NCBI GenBank assembly: GCA_000940995.1
Contig: CP005974.1
Span: forward strand, 1,054,001-1,118,000
Source of the DNA: Photobacterium gaetbulicola Gung47
GTDB taxonomy: Bacteria; Pseudomonadota; Gammaproteobacteria; Enterobacterales; Vibrionaceae
Direction of reading: 5' to 3'
DNA length: 64,000 bases
Part shown: in pieces, positions 36,362-44,557 of the stretch
Layout: the number at the start of each line of letters is the position of its first letter
Position numbering within the stretch: position 1 is the first letter of the stretch
Notes under the pieces: generated by a model
What the model saw: the letters and a program-made list of their open reading frames with translations, nothing else
What the model was told of the DNA's origin: nothing
Database searches by the model: none
Translations under genes and position numbers: made by a program

Positions 36362-36404
36362 CTTATTCAAGTGGTAAGCCTGCATGGCATGCTGCTGACA
36401 ACGT

Positions 36405-36510
36405 CGGTGAATAGCGCAGTTTGGTTGCGCATCTCCAGCTCCTGGCAAATAGTGGACCAGAGGGGCGGGGTCTGGAAGCCCAGCCGCGCCGAATCCCTCT
36501 TCACCGACCA
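36405..36510 (+). pseudogene. tRNA-Pro-like variant unit C (106 nt)
   Basis: Acceptor CGGTGAA / TTCACCG and D arm are near normal (TTGGTT for TTGGTA in the loop). The anticodon arm carries CCAGCTCCTGG followed by CAAATAGTGGACCAGA. The T-loop insert is as in unit B. Confidence 0.85.
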
Positions 36511-36553
36511 CTTATTCAAGTGGTAAGCCTGCATGGCGTGCTGCTGACAATGT

Positions 36554-36657
36554 CGGTGAATAGCGCAGTTTGGTAGCGCATCTCAGGCTCTGAGAATAGC
36601 GGACCAGAGGGGCGGGGGCTGGAAGCCCAGCCGCGCCGAATCCCTGTTCACCGGCCA
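36554..36657 (+). pseudogene. tRNA-Pro-like variant unit D (104 nt)
   Basis: D arm and 5' acceptor are normal. The discriminator side reads CACCGGCCA, so A73 is G. The anticodon-arm insert is the TCAG-GCT-CTGA form. In the T-loop insert GGGCTGG replaces GGTCTGG, giving one extra base pair (GCTGG / CCAGC). Confidence 0.85.
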
Positions 36658-36700
36658 CTTATTCAAGTGGTAAGCCTGCATGGCATGCTGCTGACAATGT

Positions 36701-36805
36701 CGGTGAATAGCGCAGTTTGGTCGCGCATCTCCAGCTCCTGGCAAATAGCGGACCAGAGGGGCGGGTCTGGAAGCCCAGCCGCGCCGAATCCCTGTTCACC
36801 GGCCA
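36701..36805 (+). pseudogene. tRNA-Pro-like variant unit E (105 nt)
   Basis: Same anticodon-arm insert as B and C. The T-loop insert has one base fewer in the bulge (GCGGGTCTGG). It ends CACCGGCCA like unit D. Confidence 0.85.
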
Positions 36806-36848
36806 CTTATTCAAGTGGTAAGCCTGCATGGCGTGCTGCTGACAATGT

Positions 36849-36952
36849 CGGTGAATAGCGCAGTTTGGTAGCGCCTCTCAGGCTCTGAGAATAGAGGACC
36901 AGAGGGTCGGGGTCTGGAAGCCCAGCCGCGTCGAATCCCTCTTCACCGACCA
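36849..36952 (+). pseudogene. tRNA-Pro-like variant unit F (104 nt)
   Basis: Normal acceptor and ACCA end. The insert is the TCAG-GCT-CTGA form. Two changes on either side of the loop (GCGCC for GCGCA, ATAGAGG for ATAGCGG) create a CCTCT / AGAGG pairing absent from the other units. Confidence 0.85.
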
Positions 36953-37055
36953 CTCTTCAAAGCCTGCAGCGAAAGTCCGGGACGTGTAGTTTGGGGCTTT
37001 TTTCGTTATTGGGCCGTACCGCTTGGTTGTAATCCTATGGCGCTTGGGGCTGGCA

Positions 37056-37919
37056 TCAATCGCAGCTAACCTGCCGGCTCTGGCTTAACTGATTAATTGA
37101 AAACCCTTCCTGCTTGAGTAATGCTGGCAACCCTTCCTGTCCCAATAAGTGCATGGCACCAACGACAATTAAGAACTTACCCTGCTGATAAGTTGGATCG
37201 TGGCTCAGCTGTGCGGCCCAATCGTGGTTGCGCTCGATGATCAGGGCGGCATCGGTTTGGTCATTGTACTGGCTGTTATCAAACAGGGTGGCGAGTTGCT
37301 GTTGGTCACCGGCCTGCCAGGCGTTGATCAGGCAAGTGAGCTGCTCGGTCATCTCTCCCCACTCATTGACAGTGGCCATGAGGAGATCTTTGCCATGATC
37401 ATCGAGTTGTTCCATCAAGCGTAGCTGTTGCTCGATGCTTTCCAGCTCGAGAATTGGCAGTTGGCTGGCCCGGGCGCGCTTGAGAAGGGTGAGATCAATC
37501 CCCCTGTCTGGGCTGAGGCCAGCTTGTTCGGCCATTTTCATCTGTAAACTGATAGCAGCTAGCCAGGGGGGGGAGCTGAGCAGTGACGAGGATGATAAAT
37601 CGGCTTGTTTGGCCGTTGCCGCGAGAGATTGTTTTTCAGCGTCTGATAACATCTGGGCAGTAGTGGCGACTGCCGGGTTGAGCCGTGCCGAGCTGGGTTT
37701 GAGGATATTGGCTTCAACCACGAGGGCATCGGCACTGTCCCAGTGGGTGGTAAACGCTGCTGGCAGAGGATAGAAGTTGTCGTCGCCCGCATGGATGGAG
37801 CCGAGAATGATAAATTGCCGGTTGGCATCTTGCGCCTGCCAAACCAGAGGTTCGGCAGCGACGCTGGCAGTCATAAAGGGCAGCAGCAAGGCTGCCCGGG
37901 TGAAAAGCGATTTCAGCAT
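37056..37919 (-). CDS. TraB/GumN family protein
   Basis: A 287-residue protein with a signal peptide (LLLPFMTASVAAEP). The TraB/GumN (Tiki-like) fold is suggested by FIILGSIHAGDDNFYPLP near residue 35, VVEANI near residue 70, and the C-terminal FLIVVGAMHLLGQEGLPALL. The conserved histidines and glutamate of the family are present, and eukaryotic relatives are metalloproteases. The substrate is unknown. It lies between the tRNA-Pro array and the copper genes without an obvious partner. Confidence 0.88.
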   Translation of the reverse strand: MLKSLFTRAALLLPFMTASVAAEPLVWQAQDANRQFIILGSIHAGDDNFYPLPAAFTTHWDSADALVVEANILKPSSARLNPAVATTAQMLSDAEKQSLAATAKQADLSSSSLLSSPPWLAAISLQMKMAEQAGLSPDRGIDLTLLKRARASQLPILELESIEQQLRLMEQLDDHGKDLLMATVNEWGEMTEQLTCLINAWQAGDQQQLATLFDNSQYNDQTDAALIIERNHDWAAQLSHDPTYQQGKFLIVVGAMHLLGQEGLPALLKQEGFSINQLSQSRQVSCD

Positions 37920-37997
37920 AGTGATCCTGTGAGCTGATATAACCCGTTATTATGCAGTTATATCAGCTCATGACAGGGGATTCATCAACTGGGCGAA

Positions 37998-38120
37998 CTA
38001 TTTGTTTGCCTGTTGGTTGTTCGCTGCCGGGCTATTTGCTGAATGTTCCTTTTTTGCTGGTTGTAACCAGAACCACCAGACAATAAAGGCAATGGCAAGC
38101 GTGCCGATGATAGCAACCAT
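37998..38120 (-). CDS. 40-residue membrane peptide coupled to copA
   Basis: Open frame MVAIIGTLAIAFIVWWFW followed by a polar tail LQPAKKEHSANSPAANNQQA and NK. One membrane segment (about residues 3-18) and no cysteine or methionine cluster. It starts one base after the copA stop codon and has GGAG 7 nt upstream of its ATG, so it is almost certainly translated with copA. It resembles the small partner peptides often found beside P-type ATPases, but no family is recognised. Confidence 0.7.
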   Translation of the reverse strand: MVAIIGTLAIAFIVWWFWLQPAKKEHSANSPAANNQQANK

Positions 38121-38121
38121 A

Positions 38122-41064
38122 TTAGTTCTCCGTTTGTGCCTGAGCGGCTTGTCTGTCGCCGCCGTCCGGCTTGAATAGCCTTAGACGGTTAGCATTACTC
38201 ACCACGGTGATCGAAGACAGTGCCATGGCAGCGCCGGCTACGACAGGGCTGAGCAGGGCACCGGTGAATGGGAACAGGATCCCTGCGGCCACGGGAATGC
38301 CCAGCGTGTTGTAAATAAAGGCACCGAATAGATTCTGCTTCATGTTGCGTAGAGTCGCTTTTGACAGCTGCAAGGCATCCGGTACGCCATGAAGGGAGTG
38401 GCGCACCAAGGTGAGCTGAGCGCTCTCAATCGCCACGTCACTGCCGCTGCCCATCGCGATACCGATGTCGGCCTGGGCCAGGGCGGGCGCATCATTGATA
38501 CCGTCACCGACCATGGCAACACGCTTACCCTGCTGCTGGATTCTCTCCACTTCGCTGGCTTTGCCATCGGGTAGTACACCAGCAATAACATGCGCAATGC
38601 CTGCCTGCTTGGCGATGGCATTGGCGGTAGCCGGGATATCGCCGGTTAGCATAATGACCTCTAGCCCCATTTTTTGCATCCGCTTGATCGCAGAGACCGA
38701 GTCATGGCGGATGGGATCGCTGACGGCCAGCAGGCCCGCCAGTTGGCCGTCGACCGCCACATAAATCGGGGTTGCGCCCTGAACGCTGGCATCAACCGTG
38801 GCTGGCAGGGCTGGAGAAAGATCTACCCGGTGCTGGTCCATCAGCTTTTGGTTACCCAGCAGTACCGTGTGGCCCAGTACTTGGCCGCTGATGCCATAGC
38901 CAGGCTGCGCGCGGAAGTGCTGCTGCGGCTCGAGGCTGAGTGCTTCTGCTTTGGCGGCGTTGACAATCGCTGCTGCAAGGGGGTGCTCGGAACCTTGCTC
39001 GAGGCTGGCTGCCAGGGTCAGCAGCTGGCCTTTGTTGAAGCCGCTATAGCACTCACTGCTGATAAGCGCAGGCTTGCCTTCGGTCAGGGTACCGGTTTTA
39101 TCCAGTATCACGGTATCGACATCGGCCGCAATTTGCAGGGCTTCGGCGTTACGGATCAAGACGCCGTACTCAGCAGCGCGGCCGACACCGACGGTCACCG
39201 ACATTGGCGTGGCAAGGCCGAGGGCGCAAGGACAGGCGATGATCAATACTGTTGTGGCGGTCACTAGCATATAGACCGACGAGGGCTCTGGGCCGAAGTA
39301 GTACCAGATCATGGCGGTGACGATGGCGATGATCATGACCGCCGGCACGAAAATGGCAGAAATGGTATCGGCCAGCCGAGCTAAAGCGGGTTTGCTGCTT
39401 TGCGCCTGGCGTACCAGCTCGATAATTCTTGCCAGCATGGTATCGCGGCCGATTTTTTCTGCCGTAAACAGTAGGCTGCCGTGCTGGTTGATGGTACCGG
39501 CGTGAAGGGTATCGCCCGCTTTCTTGTTGGCCGGAATAGGCTCGCCGGTCAGCATCGATTCATCGATATAGCTCTGACCTTCGAGGATGGTGCCATCGAC
39601 CGGCACTTTGGCGCCGGGATGAAGGCGCAGTACCATGCCGGTACGAACGTCTGCAAGGGGCACTTCACGCTCTTCGCCGTTGTCAACGATGACAGCGGTT
39701 GGCGGTTGCAAGTCCATCAGTTGCTCGAGGGCTTTGGAGGTTCGGCTTCGGGCCCGGGCTTCCAGGGCGTGACCGAGGGTGATCAGGCCCAGAATCATCG
39801 CCGAGGCTTCGAAGTAGACATGGCGGGCTTGCATCGGCAATAAGTCAGGCACAAGTACCACTAAGGTTGAATACAGCCAGGCCGCACCGGTACCGAGAGC
39901 GACCAGGGTATCCATGGTTGCCCGGTGATGCTTGAACGCTTTCCAGGCATTGACGAAGAAGTGCTTCCCCACCGTGGCAAGTAAAATCAGGGTGATGATC
40001 CCTATCGCCCCCCAGCCAATTTGGTCAGCCCGGGAGACGATCATCATGCTGCCGCCGAATACGCCCCAAGCCATTAAAGGGCCTCCGACAGCCAGTGCAA
40101 TATAGGCATTTTTGATGTGCTGGCGATATACCTGCTCGTTTTGCGCTTGCTGGCGCTGGCGGCGTGTCAGCTCGTCTTCGGATAACTCGGCCTGGTATCC
40201 GGCGTCCGCAACAGCCTGGAGAATGAGGCTGCTCTGTGCATCACCGCTAACCAGGGCTGTCCGCTCGGCCAAATTGACGCTGGTGGATACTACTCCGGGC
40301 ACGCTTAGGATGGCTTTCTCGACCGAACTGACGCAGCTGGCACAGGTCATGCCTGACAAAATAAATTGCTGTGATATGTTGCTGCCCTGCGGTTCGCCTG
40401 CGCTGCTCAGCGGCTCTGCCGGTACCTCGTCTGTGGCAGTATTGGTCGCAGTGCTGCTGGCAGCGGATTCGCTGGTATCAGCTTGTTCCGTTGCCGGTGA
40501 GGCAGTAAAACCAGCGTCTTTAATCAAGGCGATGATCGTTGCTTGAGGCTGGGTGGTCTGCACACTGGCATGGGTTTTACTGACGGTAAAGCTGTCGATG
40601 TCAGCTTGCTGTGCCAGCAGCTCTTCAACTTTGGCGACACACTTTCCGCAACTTAGCCCTGACAGGGACAGCTCATAGGTGTTGTAGGCCGGTACGCTGT
40701 AGCCGAGCGACTCAATGAGCTCGATTAGTTGCGGTTCGGGCAGGGTGCCGCTGGCGTTAAGCGCGGTTTTGCTGACATCCGCAAAGAAAATGTCAGGGTG
40801 CCCGTCCAGCGCATCCTTGACCTTGCGGACACATTTGCCGCAGGACAGGCCCGCCAGTGGAAGCTGGTACTGATAACCAGCTTCATACCCGAGCTGGGTA
40901 ATAGTATCGACGGCCGCCTGTGGGGTAAACGTTCCCCGCAGGGTGGCTTGTTCGGTATTGACATCAACGGATTCAACACCCGGTAGTGCAGTGAGGGCCG
41001 CTTTGATTTTATTGGCGCAGTTCATACAGCGCACCTTCCTCAGCGGCAGGGTTAACTCGACCAT
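38122..41064 (-). CDS. copA: Copper-exporting P-type ATPase CopA
   Basis: P1B-type ATPase of 980 residues that pumps Cu(I) out across the inner membrane. Four N-terminal heavy-metal-associated domains are visible by their CxxC motifs: CMNC, CGKC, CGKC and CASC, at about residues 15, 75, 140 and 240. The membrane copper site is ACPCALGLATP, the phosphorylation motif DKTGTLTEGKP, and the ATP-hinge GDGINDAPALAQAD. Two N-terminal copper domains are usual for this enzyme, so four is long. It is divergent from cueR, with a CueR-type promoter in between. Confidence 0.97.
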   Translation of the reverse strand: MVELTLPLRKVRCMNCANKIKAALTALPGVESVDVNTEQATLRGTFTPQAAVDTITQLGYEAGYQYQLPLAGLSCGKCVRKVKDALDGHPDIFFADVSKTALNASGTLPEPQLIELIESLGYSVPAYNTYELSLSGLSCGKCVAKVEELLAQQADIDSFTVSKTHASVQTTQPQATIIALIKDAGFTASPATEQADTSESAASSTATNTATDEVPAEPLSSAGEPQGSNISQQFILSGMTCASCVSSVEKAILSVPGVVSTSVNLAERTALVSGDAQSSLILQAVADAGYQAELSEDELTRRQRQQAQNEQVYRQHIKNAYIALAVGGPLMAWGVFGGSMMIVSRADQIGWGAIGIITLILLATVGKHFFVNAWKAFKHHRATMDTLVALGTGAAWLYSTLVVLVPDLLPMQARHVYFEASAMILGLITLGHALEARARSRTSKALEQLMDLQPPTAVIVDNGEEREVPLADVRTGMVLRLHPGAKVPVDGTILEGQSYIDESMLTGEPIPANKKAGDTLHAGTINQHGSLLFTAEKIGRDTMLARIIELVRQAQSSKPALARLADTISAIFVPAVMIIAIVTAMIWYYFGPEPSSVYMLVTATTVLIIACPCALGLATPMSVTVGVGRAAEYGVLIRNAEALQIAADVDTVILDKTGTLTEGKPALISSECYSGFNKGQLLTLAASLEQGSEHPLAAAIVNAAKAEALSLEPQQHFRAQPGYGISGQVLGHTVLLGNQKLMDQHRVDLSPALPATVDASVQGATPIYVAVDGQLAGLLAVSDPIRHDSVSAIKRMQKMGLEVIMLTGDIPATANAIAKQAGIAHVIAGVLPDGKASEVERIQQQGKRVAMVGDGINDAPALAQADIGIAMGSGSDVAIESAQLTLVRHSLHGVPDALQLSKATLRNMKQNLFGAFIYNTLGIPVAAGILFPFTGALLSPVVAGAAMALSSITVVSNANRLRLFKPDGGDRQAAQAQTEN

Positions 41065-41106
41065 ATTGAAGCCTTACTGGTGATACGGTTTTATTCACTT
41101 AAACTC

Positions 41107-41137
41107 ATCATAAAGCTTCCATCAACTGGAAGGTCAA
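41107..41137 (-). promoter_or_regulatory. CueR-controlled promoter of copA
   Basis: On the minus strand, -35 TTGACC (41132-41137) and -10 TATGAT (41107-41112) are separated by 19 bp. That is the stretched spacing of MerR-family promoters. The spacer carries the dyad CTTCCAGTTGATGGAAG. Confidence 0.92.
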
Positions 41138-41216
41138 TACATTTTGACGGCTATCGAGAGAAGCAATAATAGGCTTGATACTAGGGCGATAAAAGAGAAT
41201 ACTAATAAGTATAACC

Positions 41217-41235
41217 TTCCATTAACTGTAAGGCT
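41217..41235. promoter_or_regulatory. Second CueR-like dyad upstream of cueR
   Basis: CCTTCCATTAACTGTAAGG (approximate position) nearly repeats the copA dyad (CTTCCATCAACTGGAAGG in the same orientation). A TATACT lies next to it on the minus strand. It sits just before the cueR start and may give autoregulation. Confidence 0.6.
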
Positions 41236-41239
41236 GGGT

Positions 41240-41632
41240 ATGAATATCAGTGAAGTGGCTCAGCAAACTGGGCTGACAACCAAGACTATCCGTTTTTATG
41301 AGGATAAAGGTATTATCTCGCCGCCGGGCCGAGCGGCGAATGGCTATCGCCAGTACAGTGCCAAGCATATCGATGAGCTGCATCTTATTCGGCGCTCGCG
41401 CTTGGTTGGCTTTACGCTCGATGAAGGCCGTGAGCTACTGGCCTTTTCTCGTGATCCGCAGCGGCGCAGTGCCGACGTCAAAGCCAAGGCCGAGCAAAAG
41501 CTGCTGGAAATCGACGAGAAAATCAAAGAGCTGCTTGAGATGAAGCAGACGCTGGAGGCGTTAACCCAGCAGTGCCCGGGCGATGAAGGGGCGAGCTGCC
41601 CAATTATTGAAGGCCTGTGCCGTCACCGTTAG
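41240..41632 (+). CDS. cueR: Copper-responsive regulator CueR
   Basis: MerR-family activator that senses Cu(I) and switches on copA. The start at MNISEVAQQTGLTTKTIRF gives 130 residues, the usual size. The longer upstream frame from 41144 runs through the promoter region and is rejected. An N-terminal winged helix-turn-helix is followed by a dimerisation helix and the metal-binding loop CPGDEGASCPIIEG, with the two cysteines spaced as in E. coli CueR. Confidence 0.96.
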   Translation: MNISEVAQQTGLTTKTIRFYEDKGIISPPGRAANGYRQYSAKHIDELHLIRRSRLVGFTLDEGRELLAFSRDPQRRSADVKAKAEQKLLEIDEKIKELLEMKQTLEALTQQCPGDEGASCPIIEGLCRHR

Positions 41633-41654
41633 ATAAGACAGAGCAAGCGCGAAC

Positions 41655-41682
41655 AAAAGAAAAGGCAGGAGAGCCCTGCCTT
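41655..41682 (-). terminator. Terminator of ybbN
   Basis: 8-bp stem AAGGCAGG / CCTGCCTT. A T-rich stretch follows on the minus strand. Confidence 0.8.
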
Positions 41683-41712
41683 GTCGTGATGGTCAGTCCG
41701 CTGACGGCTGCG

Positions 41713-42567
41713 CTAGTAAAGCAGTGAGTAGAGCTGACGGCGGTATTTGCTGGCCACGGCATTGCCTTGTCCTAGCGCGGCCAGGATATCCATCATGGTT
41801 TTCTTGGCTCCGCCATCGGCAAAGTTCATGTCTTTGCGCAGCAGGTTGATCAGTAGCTCTAGGGCTTCCTCTGCGCGCTCAACCTGGCTGTACTGTACGG
41901 CAAGCTCATAGGCAATCTCGTTGTTGCCAGGCTCCGCCGCCAGTTTTTCCTCCAGCAATCGGATTTCCGGTGAATCGCTCGCTTGCTGGTGCAGTTCCAG
42001 TTTTGCCATGAGTCCTTTGTACTTGGCATCCTGATCTTGCATCGGGATTGTTGCCAGCAGGGCTTCTGCTTCATCGTACTGGGACGTACCGAGCAGGCAT
42101 TCTGCCATCGCCAAATTGATCACGCTGTTCTGGGCGAATTTCGCCGCCAGCTCACGTAGTACCGGCAGGGCTTCGTTGTACTGTTGGTTGTCAACTTGCT
42201 CCAGGGCGGCCTTGAGGGCAAGCTCCTCCTGGCTTGGCAGGTGTTTGCCCAGCATCTCGGCCAGGCTTTGCTCCGTTTGTGGGCCTGCGGCACCATCAAT
42301 CGGCTGGCCATTTTTGAACACGGCGACGGTTGGCAGGCTACGCACACCAAATTGGCCGGCGACCATTGGCTGGGATTCACAGTCCAGGGTCGCCAGAGTG
42401 ACCTGGCCGTGGTAAGACGCTGCCAGCTTTTCCAAAATTTGATTCACTTCAGCCGTTTCAGGCATGGACGGGGCCCAGAAGCTGATCACCACAGGGGTTT
42501 GCATCGATTGCTCGATCACCTGCTGCAGATTCTGTTCGTTCAGTTCGATGGCTAGTTGGTCATACAT
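41713..42567 (-). CDS. ybbN: Thioredoxin-fold co-chaperone YbbN (CnoX)
   Basis: Chaperone-like protein that, in E. coli, protects clients from oxidation and hands them to GroEL and DnaK. Starting at MYDQLAIELNE gives 284 residues, the same as E. coli YbbN. It has an N-terminal thioredoxin domain (about 1-110) and C-terminal TPR-like helices (about 120-284). The position of the CxxC motif reads SFWAPSMPET, so no active-site cysteine remains and a thiol role there is excluded. The long frame to 42606 lacks a ribosome-binding site. Confidence 0.93.
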   Translation of the reverse strand: MYDQLAIELNEQNLQQVIEQSMQTPVVISFWAPSMPETAEVNQILEKLAASYHGQVTLATLDCESQPMVAGQFGVRSLPTVAVFKNGQPIDGAAGPQTEQSLAEMLGKHLPSQEELALKAALEQVDNQQYNEALPVLRELAAKFAQNSVINLAMAECLLGTSQYDEAEALLATIPMQDQDAKYKGLMAKLELHQQASDSPEIRLLEEKLAAEPGNNEIAYELAVQYSQVERAEEALELLINLLRKDMNFADGGAKKTMMDILAALGQGNAVASKYRRQLYSLLY

Positions 42568-42693
42568 GGGTTTATCTTCACTCCCTGGACTTCTGAAAAA
42601 GCGCATAGGCCATAAATTTCTTCGTTGTCATAGTTATGGGGGGAAAGCCAAGCATTTTCAAGGGAGAGCGGCGGGAAGATAGCGCTGGGAGCA

Positions 42694-42726
42694 ATAAAAA
42701 AGGAGAGCCTCGCTCTCCATTTTTAT
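42694..42726 (-). terminator. Terminator of the 22-residue gene
   Basis: 7-bp stem GGAGAGC / GCTCTCC with a CTC loop and T runs on both sides. It lies directly below the small open frame on the minus strand. Confidence 0.8.
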
Positions 42727-42791
42727 TGAAAGGTTAACAGCAGTGCGAGCGTCACGCACACACACAGGATATTTATTTGGCGCAATGTCAT
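42723..42791 (-). CDS. Candidate 22-residue membrane peptide
   Basis: Open frame MTLRQINILCVCVTLALLLT ending in FQ: a short basic start and one hydrophobic segment. AAGGTG lies about 6 nt upstream of the ATG at 42789-42791. It has its own terminator and an upstream operator-like inverted repeat, which makes a real short transcript likely. The family is not recognised; it could instead be a leader peptide of a small RNA. Confidence 0.5.
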   Translation of the reverse strand: MTLRQINILCVCVTLALLLTFQ

Positions 42792-42867
42792 CGTCACACC
42801 TTTTTTCTTTTCTGTCGCGGAACGGTTATTGGGACAAGAAGGACTGGTAGGGAACAACCTTCAATTT

Positions 42868-42893
42868 ACACTGCAAGCTTAACCGTGCAGTGT
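42868..42893. promoter_or_regulatory. Perfect 8-bp inverted repeat
   Basis: ACACTGCA, 10 nt, TGCAGTGT. It lies about 80 bp upstream of the 22-residue gene, the size and symmetry of a dimeric repressor site. Confidence 0.5.
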
Positions 42894-43088
42894 GACACAA
42901 ATATTACATTTCTTGCTTTTTTTGGCTAAAACCGTACTTCCGCTCAGCTATTCAGTGTTTTTCAAGGTTTGTTTCTTGTCAGTGGTGTTTTTTTGATCCA
43001 GATAAGTTGTAAGTGTTTTGTTTTACTGTTTGATTTTCAAACACCGTTGGTTCGACGTCTTCGCCGTTCTATCCGGCTTTTCGACGAA

Positions 43089-43928
43089 TTAGTCACTTTT
43101 TATTAACAATGAATCGAGCAGACGGGTAGGTAAAATGCGCCGTAGGAAGCCGAAAATGTACGTTGGCTGGGTAACATAATATCGTGCCTTTGGTTCATCG
43201 GTTGCCATAATGGATTGCAGGGGCTGTAAAACCGCTTCAGGGCCGAGGGTGAACTTGCTCGATGGTGAGGCTTTGCCGAGCCGGTCGAGTGTGTTCTGGT
43301 AGCTGGCCAAGTGGCGTGAGCGTGGCATATCGATATGCTGCTCGAACTTTGCTTTGGCATTGGCCCTGAACTGGCTCTCAATCGGACCGGGCTCGATCAA
43401 GCTGACTTTGATTGGGGTATTGCTAAGCTCTAGGCGCAGTGTATCCGTGTACCCTTCCAGGGCGAATTTACTGGCGTTGTAGGCACCGCGGTACTTCATG
43501 GCAACTAGGCCCAATACCGAGCTGTTCTGGACAATTTTACCGCTGCCCTGGGCTAGCATTACCGGGATAACCAGCCGGGTTAGGTGGTGCCAGCCAAATA
43601 GGTTGCTTTCGAACTGCTGGCGCAGGGCATGGGTCGGGAGGTCTTCCAGCGCGCCTGGCTGGCCGTAGGCGGCATTGTTGAACAAGGCATCCAGGGTGCC
43701 GCCGGTTATTTCAAGGGCCTCGCTGAATCCTTGCTCGATGGAGGCTTCGCTGTCCATATCCATCAGCACACAGTTAATGCCTTCACCCTGCAAGCGTTCG
43801 ACATCACTTTGCTGGCGGCAGCTGGCAATAACCTGATGACCCTGCTGGTGGAGAGTTTTCGCGCAGTAGTAACCAATGCCGCTGCTGCAGCCAGTGATCA
43901 GAATTCGGAGCGGTTTCGTTGCCGTCAT
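43089..43928 (-). CDS. ybbO: Short-chain dehydrogenase YbbO
   Basis: NAD(P)-dependent oxidoreductase of the classical SDR family, 279 residues from MTATKPLRI. The cofactor motif is TGCSSGIG (about residue 14), the NNAAYG motif lies near residue 85, and the catalytic YNASK near residue 152 with a serine upstream (NSSVLG). The start at 43928 has AAGGA about 9 nt upstream; the longer frame lacks one. E. coli YbbO reduces aldehydes, so an aldehyde or ketone substrate is inferred. It lies next to tesA as in E. coli. Confidence 0.9.
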   Translation of the reverse strand: MTATKPLRILITGCSSGIGYYCAKTLHQQGHQVIASCRQQSDVERLQGEGINCVLMDMDSEASIEQGFSEALEITGGTLDALFNNAAYGQPGALEDLPTHALRQQFESNLFGWHHLTRLVIPVMLAQGSGKIVQNSSVLGLVAMKYRGAYNASKFALEGYTDTLRLELSNTPIKVSLIEPGPIESQFRANAKAKFEQHIDMPRSRHLASYQNTLDRLGKASPSSKFTLGPEAVLQPLQSIMATDEPKARYYVTQPTYIFGFLRRILPTRLLDSLLIKSD

Positions 43929-43957
43929 TAGGGGCATTCCTTGTCTGTTTATTGTCG

Positions 43958-44557
43958 TTAGAGGTGCGGGGCAAGCTCTTTGGCCATGAAATCGGCTATC
44001 CACGGCTGGGCATCCGATTTGGGATGCAGGCCGTCATCCATCATCCATTCCTGCTTGAGGATAATGTGCTCGAGGAAAAAGGGCAGCAGCGGGATCTCAA
44101 GCTGCTTGCTGATATCTTGATACACTTTTGCAAACTGGTCACTGTAGCGCTTGCCGTAGTTTGGCGGTACAAATATCTGCATCAGCAGCGGGTAAGCACC
44201 CGCTTGCTCGATCTCGGTGATCATCTCACTGAGATTATTGCGTATAGTAGAAGGAGGAAATCCTCTAAGCCCGTCGTTGGCACCCAGCTCAATCAAGACG
44301 AAATTAGGTTGGTGTTGTTCGAGTAGGCGGGGAAGCCGAGCCATCCCATTGCCTGTGGTATCGCCGGAGATACTGGCGTTGACCACAGTGACATCATGGC
44401 CATATTTTTCAAGCTCAGCATCCAGCAGGTTAGGCCAGCTTTGCTCGGCCTGCATCTGGTAACCGGCACTGAGGCTATCGCCCAGTACCATCAGTTTGGC
44501 CGCGAGGGCATGCTGAGTGAAAACAAGAAAAAAGATTACTGAAAGGAATCGCATCAT
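43958..44557 (-). CDS. tesA: Periplasmic thioesterase/lysophospholipase TesA
   Basis: SGNH-family esterase (acyl-CoA thioesterase I, protease I, lysophospholipase L1). It has 199 residues with a signal peptide MMRFLSVIFFLVFTQHALA. Block I is LGDSLSAGYQM, block III is IELGANDGLRG, and the catalytic Asp-His pair is in DDGLHPKSDAQPW. The frame continues upstream on the minus strand through ybbA, but that extension is antisense to a conserved gene and is rejected. The start codon overlaps that of divergent ybbA. Confidence 0.95.
   Translation of the reverse strand: MMRFLSVIFFLVFTQHALAAKLMVLGDSLSAGYQMQAEQSWPNLLDAELEKYGHDVTVVNASISGDTTGNGMARLPRLLEQHQPNFVLIELGANDGLRGFPPSTIRNNLSEMITEIEQAGAYPLLMQIFVPPNYGKRYSDQFAKVYQDISKQLEIPLLPFFLEHIILKQEWMMDDGLHPKSDAQPWIADFMAKELAPHL

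Larger units (their letters stand above)
42607..43088. other. ybbN-ybbO intergenic region
   Basis: 482 bp with one likely tiny gene (42723-42791), its terminator and an inverted repeat, given separately. The part 42900-43088 is AT-rich and shows nothing else recognisable. Confidence 0.6.

Noticed and set aside
40610..40640. Programmed frameshift in copA producing a free copper chaperone
   Set aside because: E. coli copA has such a site, but the nearest candidate here (GCCAAAG) is not a convincing slippery heptamer and lies in the third domain.
41144..41239. N-terminal extension of CueR
   Set aside because: It covers the CueR-like dyad and has no homology; the standard MerR N-terminus starts at 41240.
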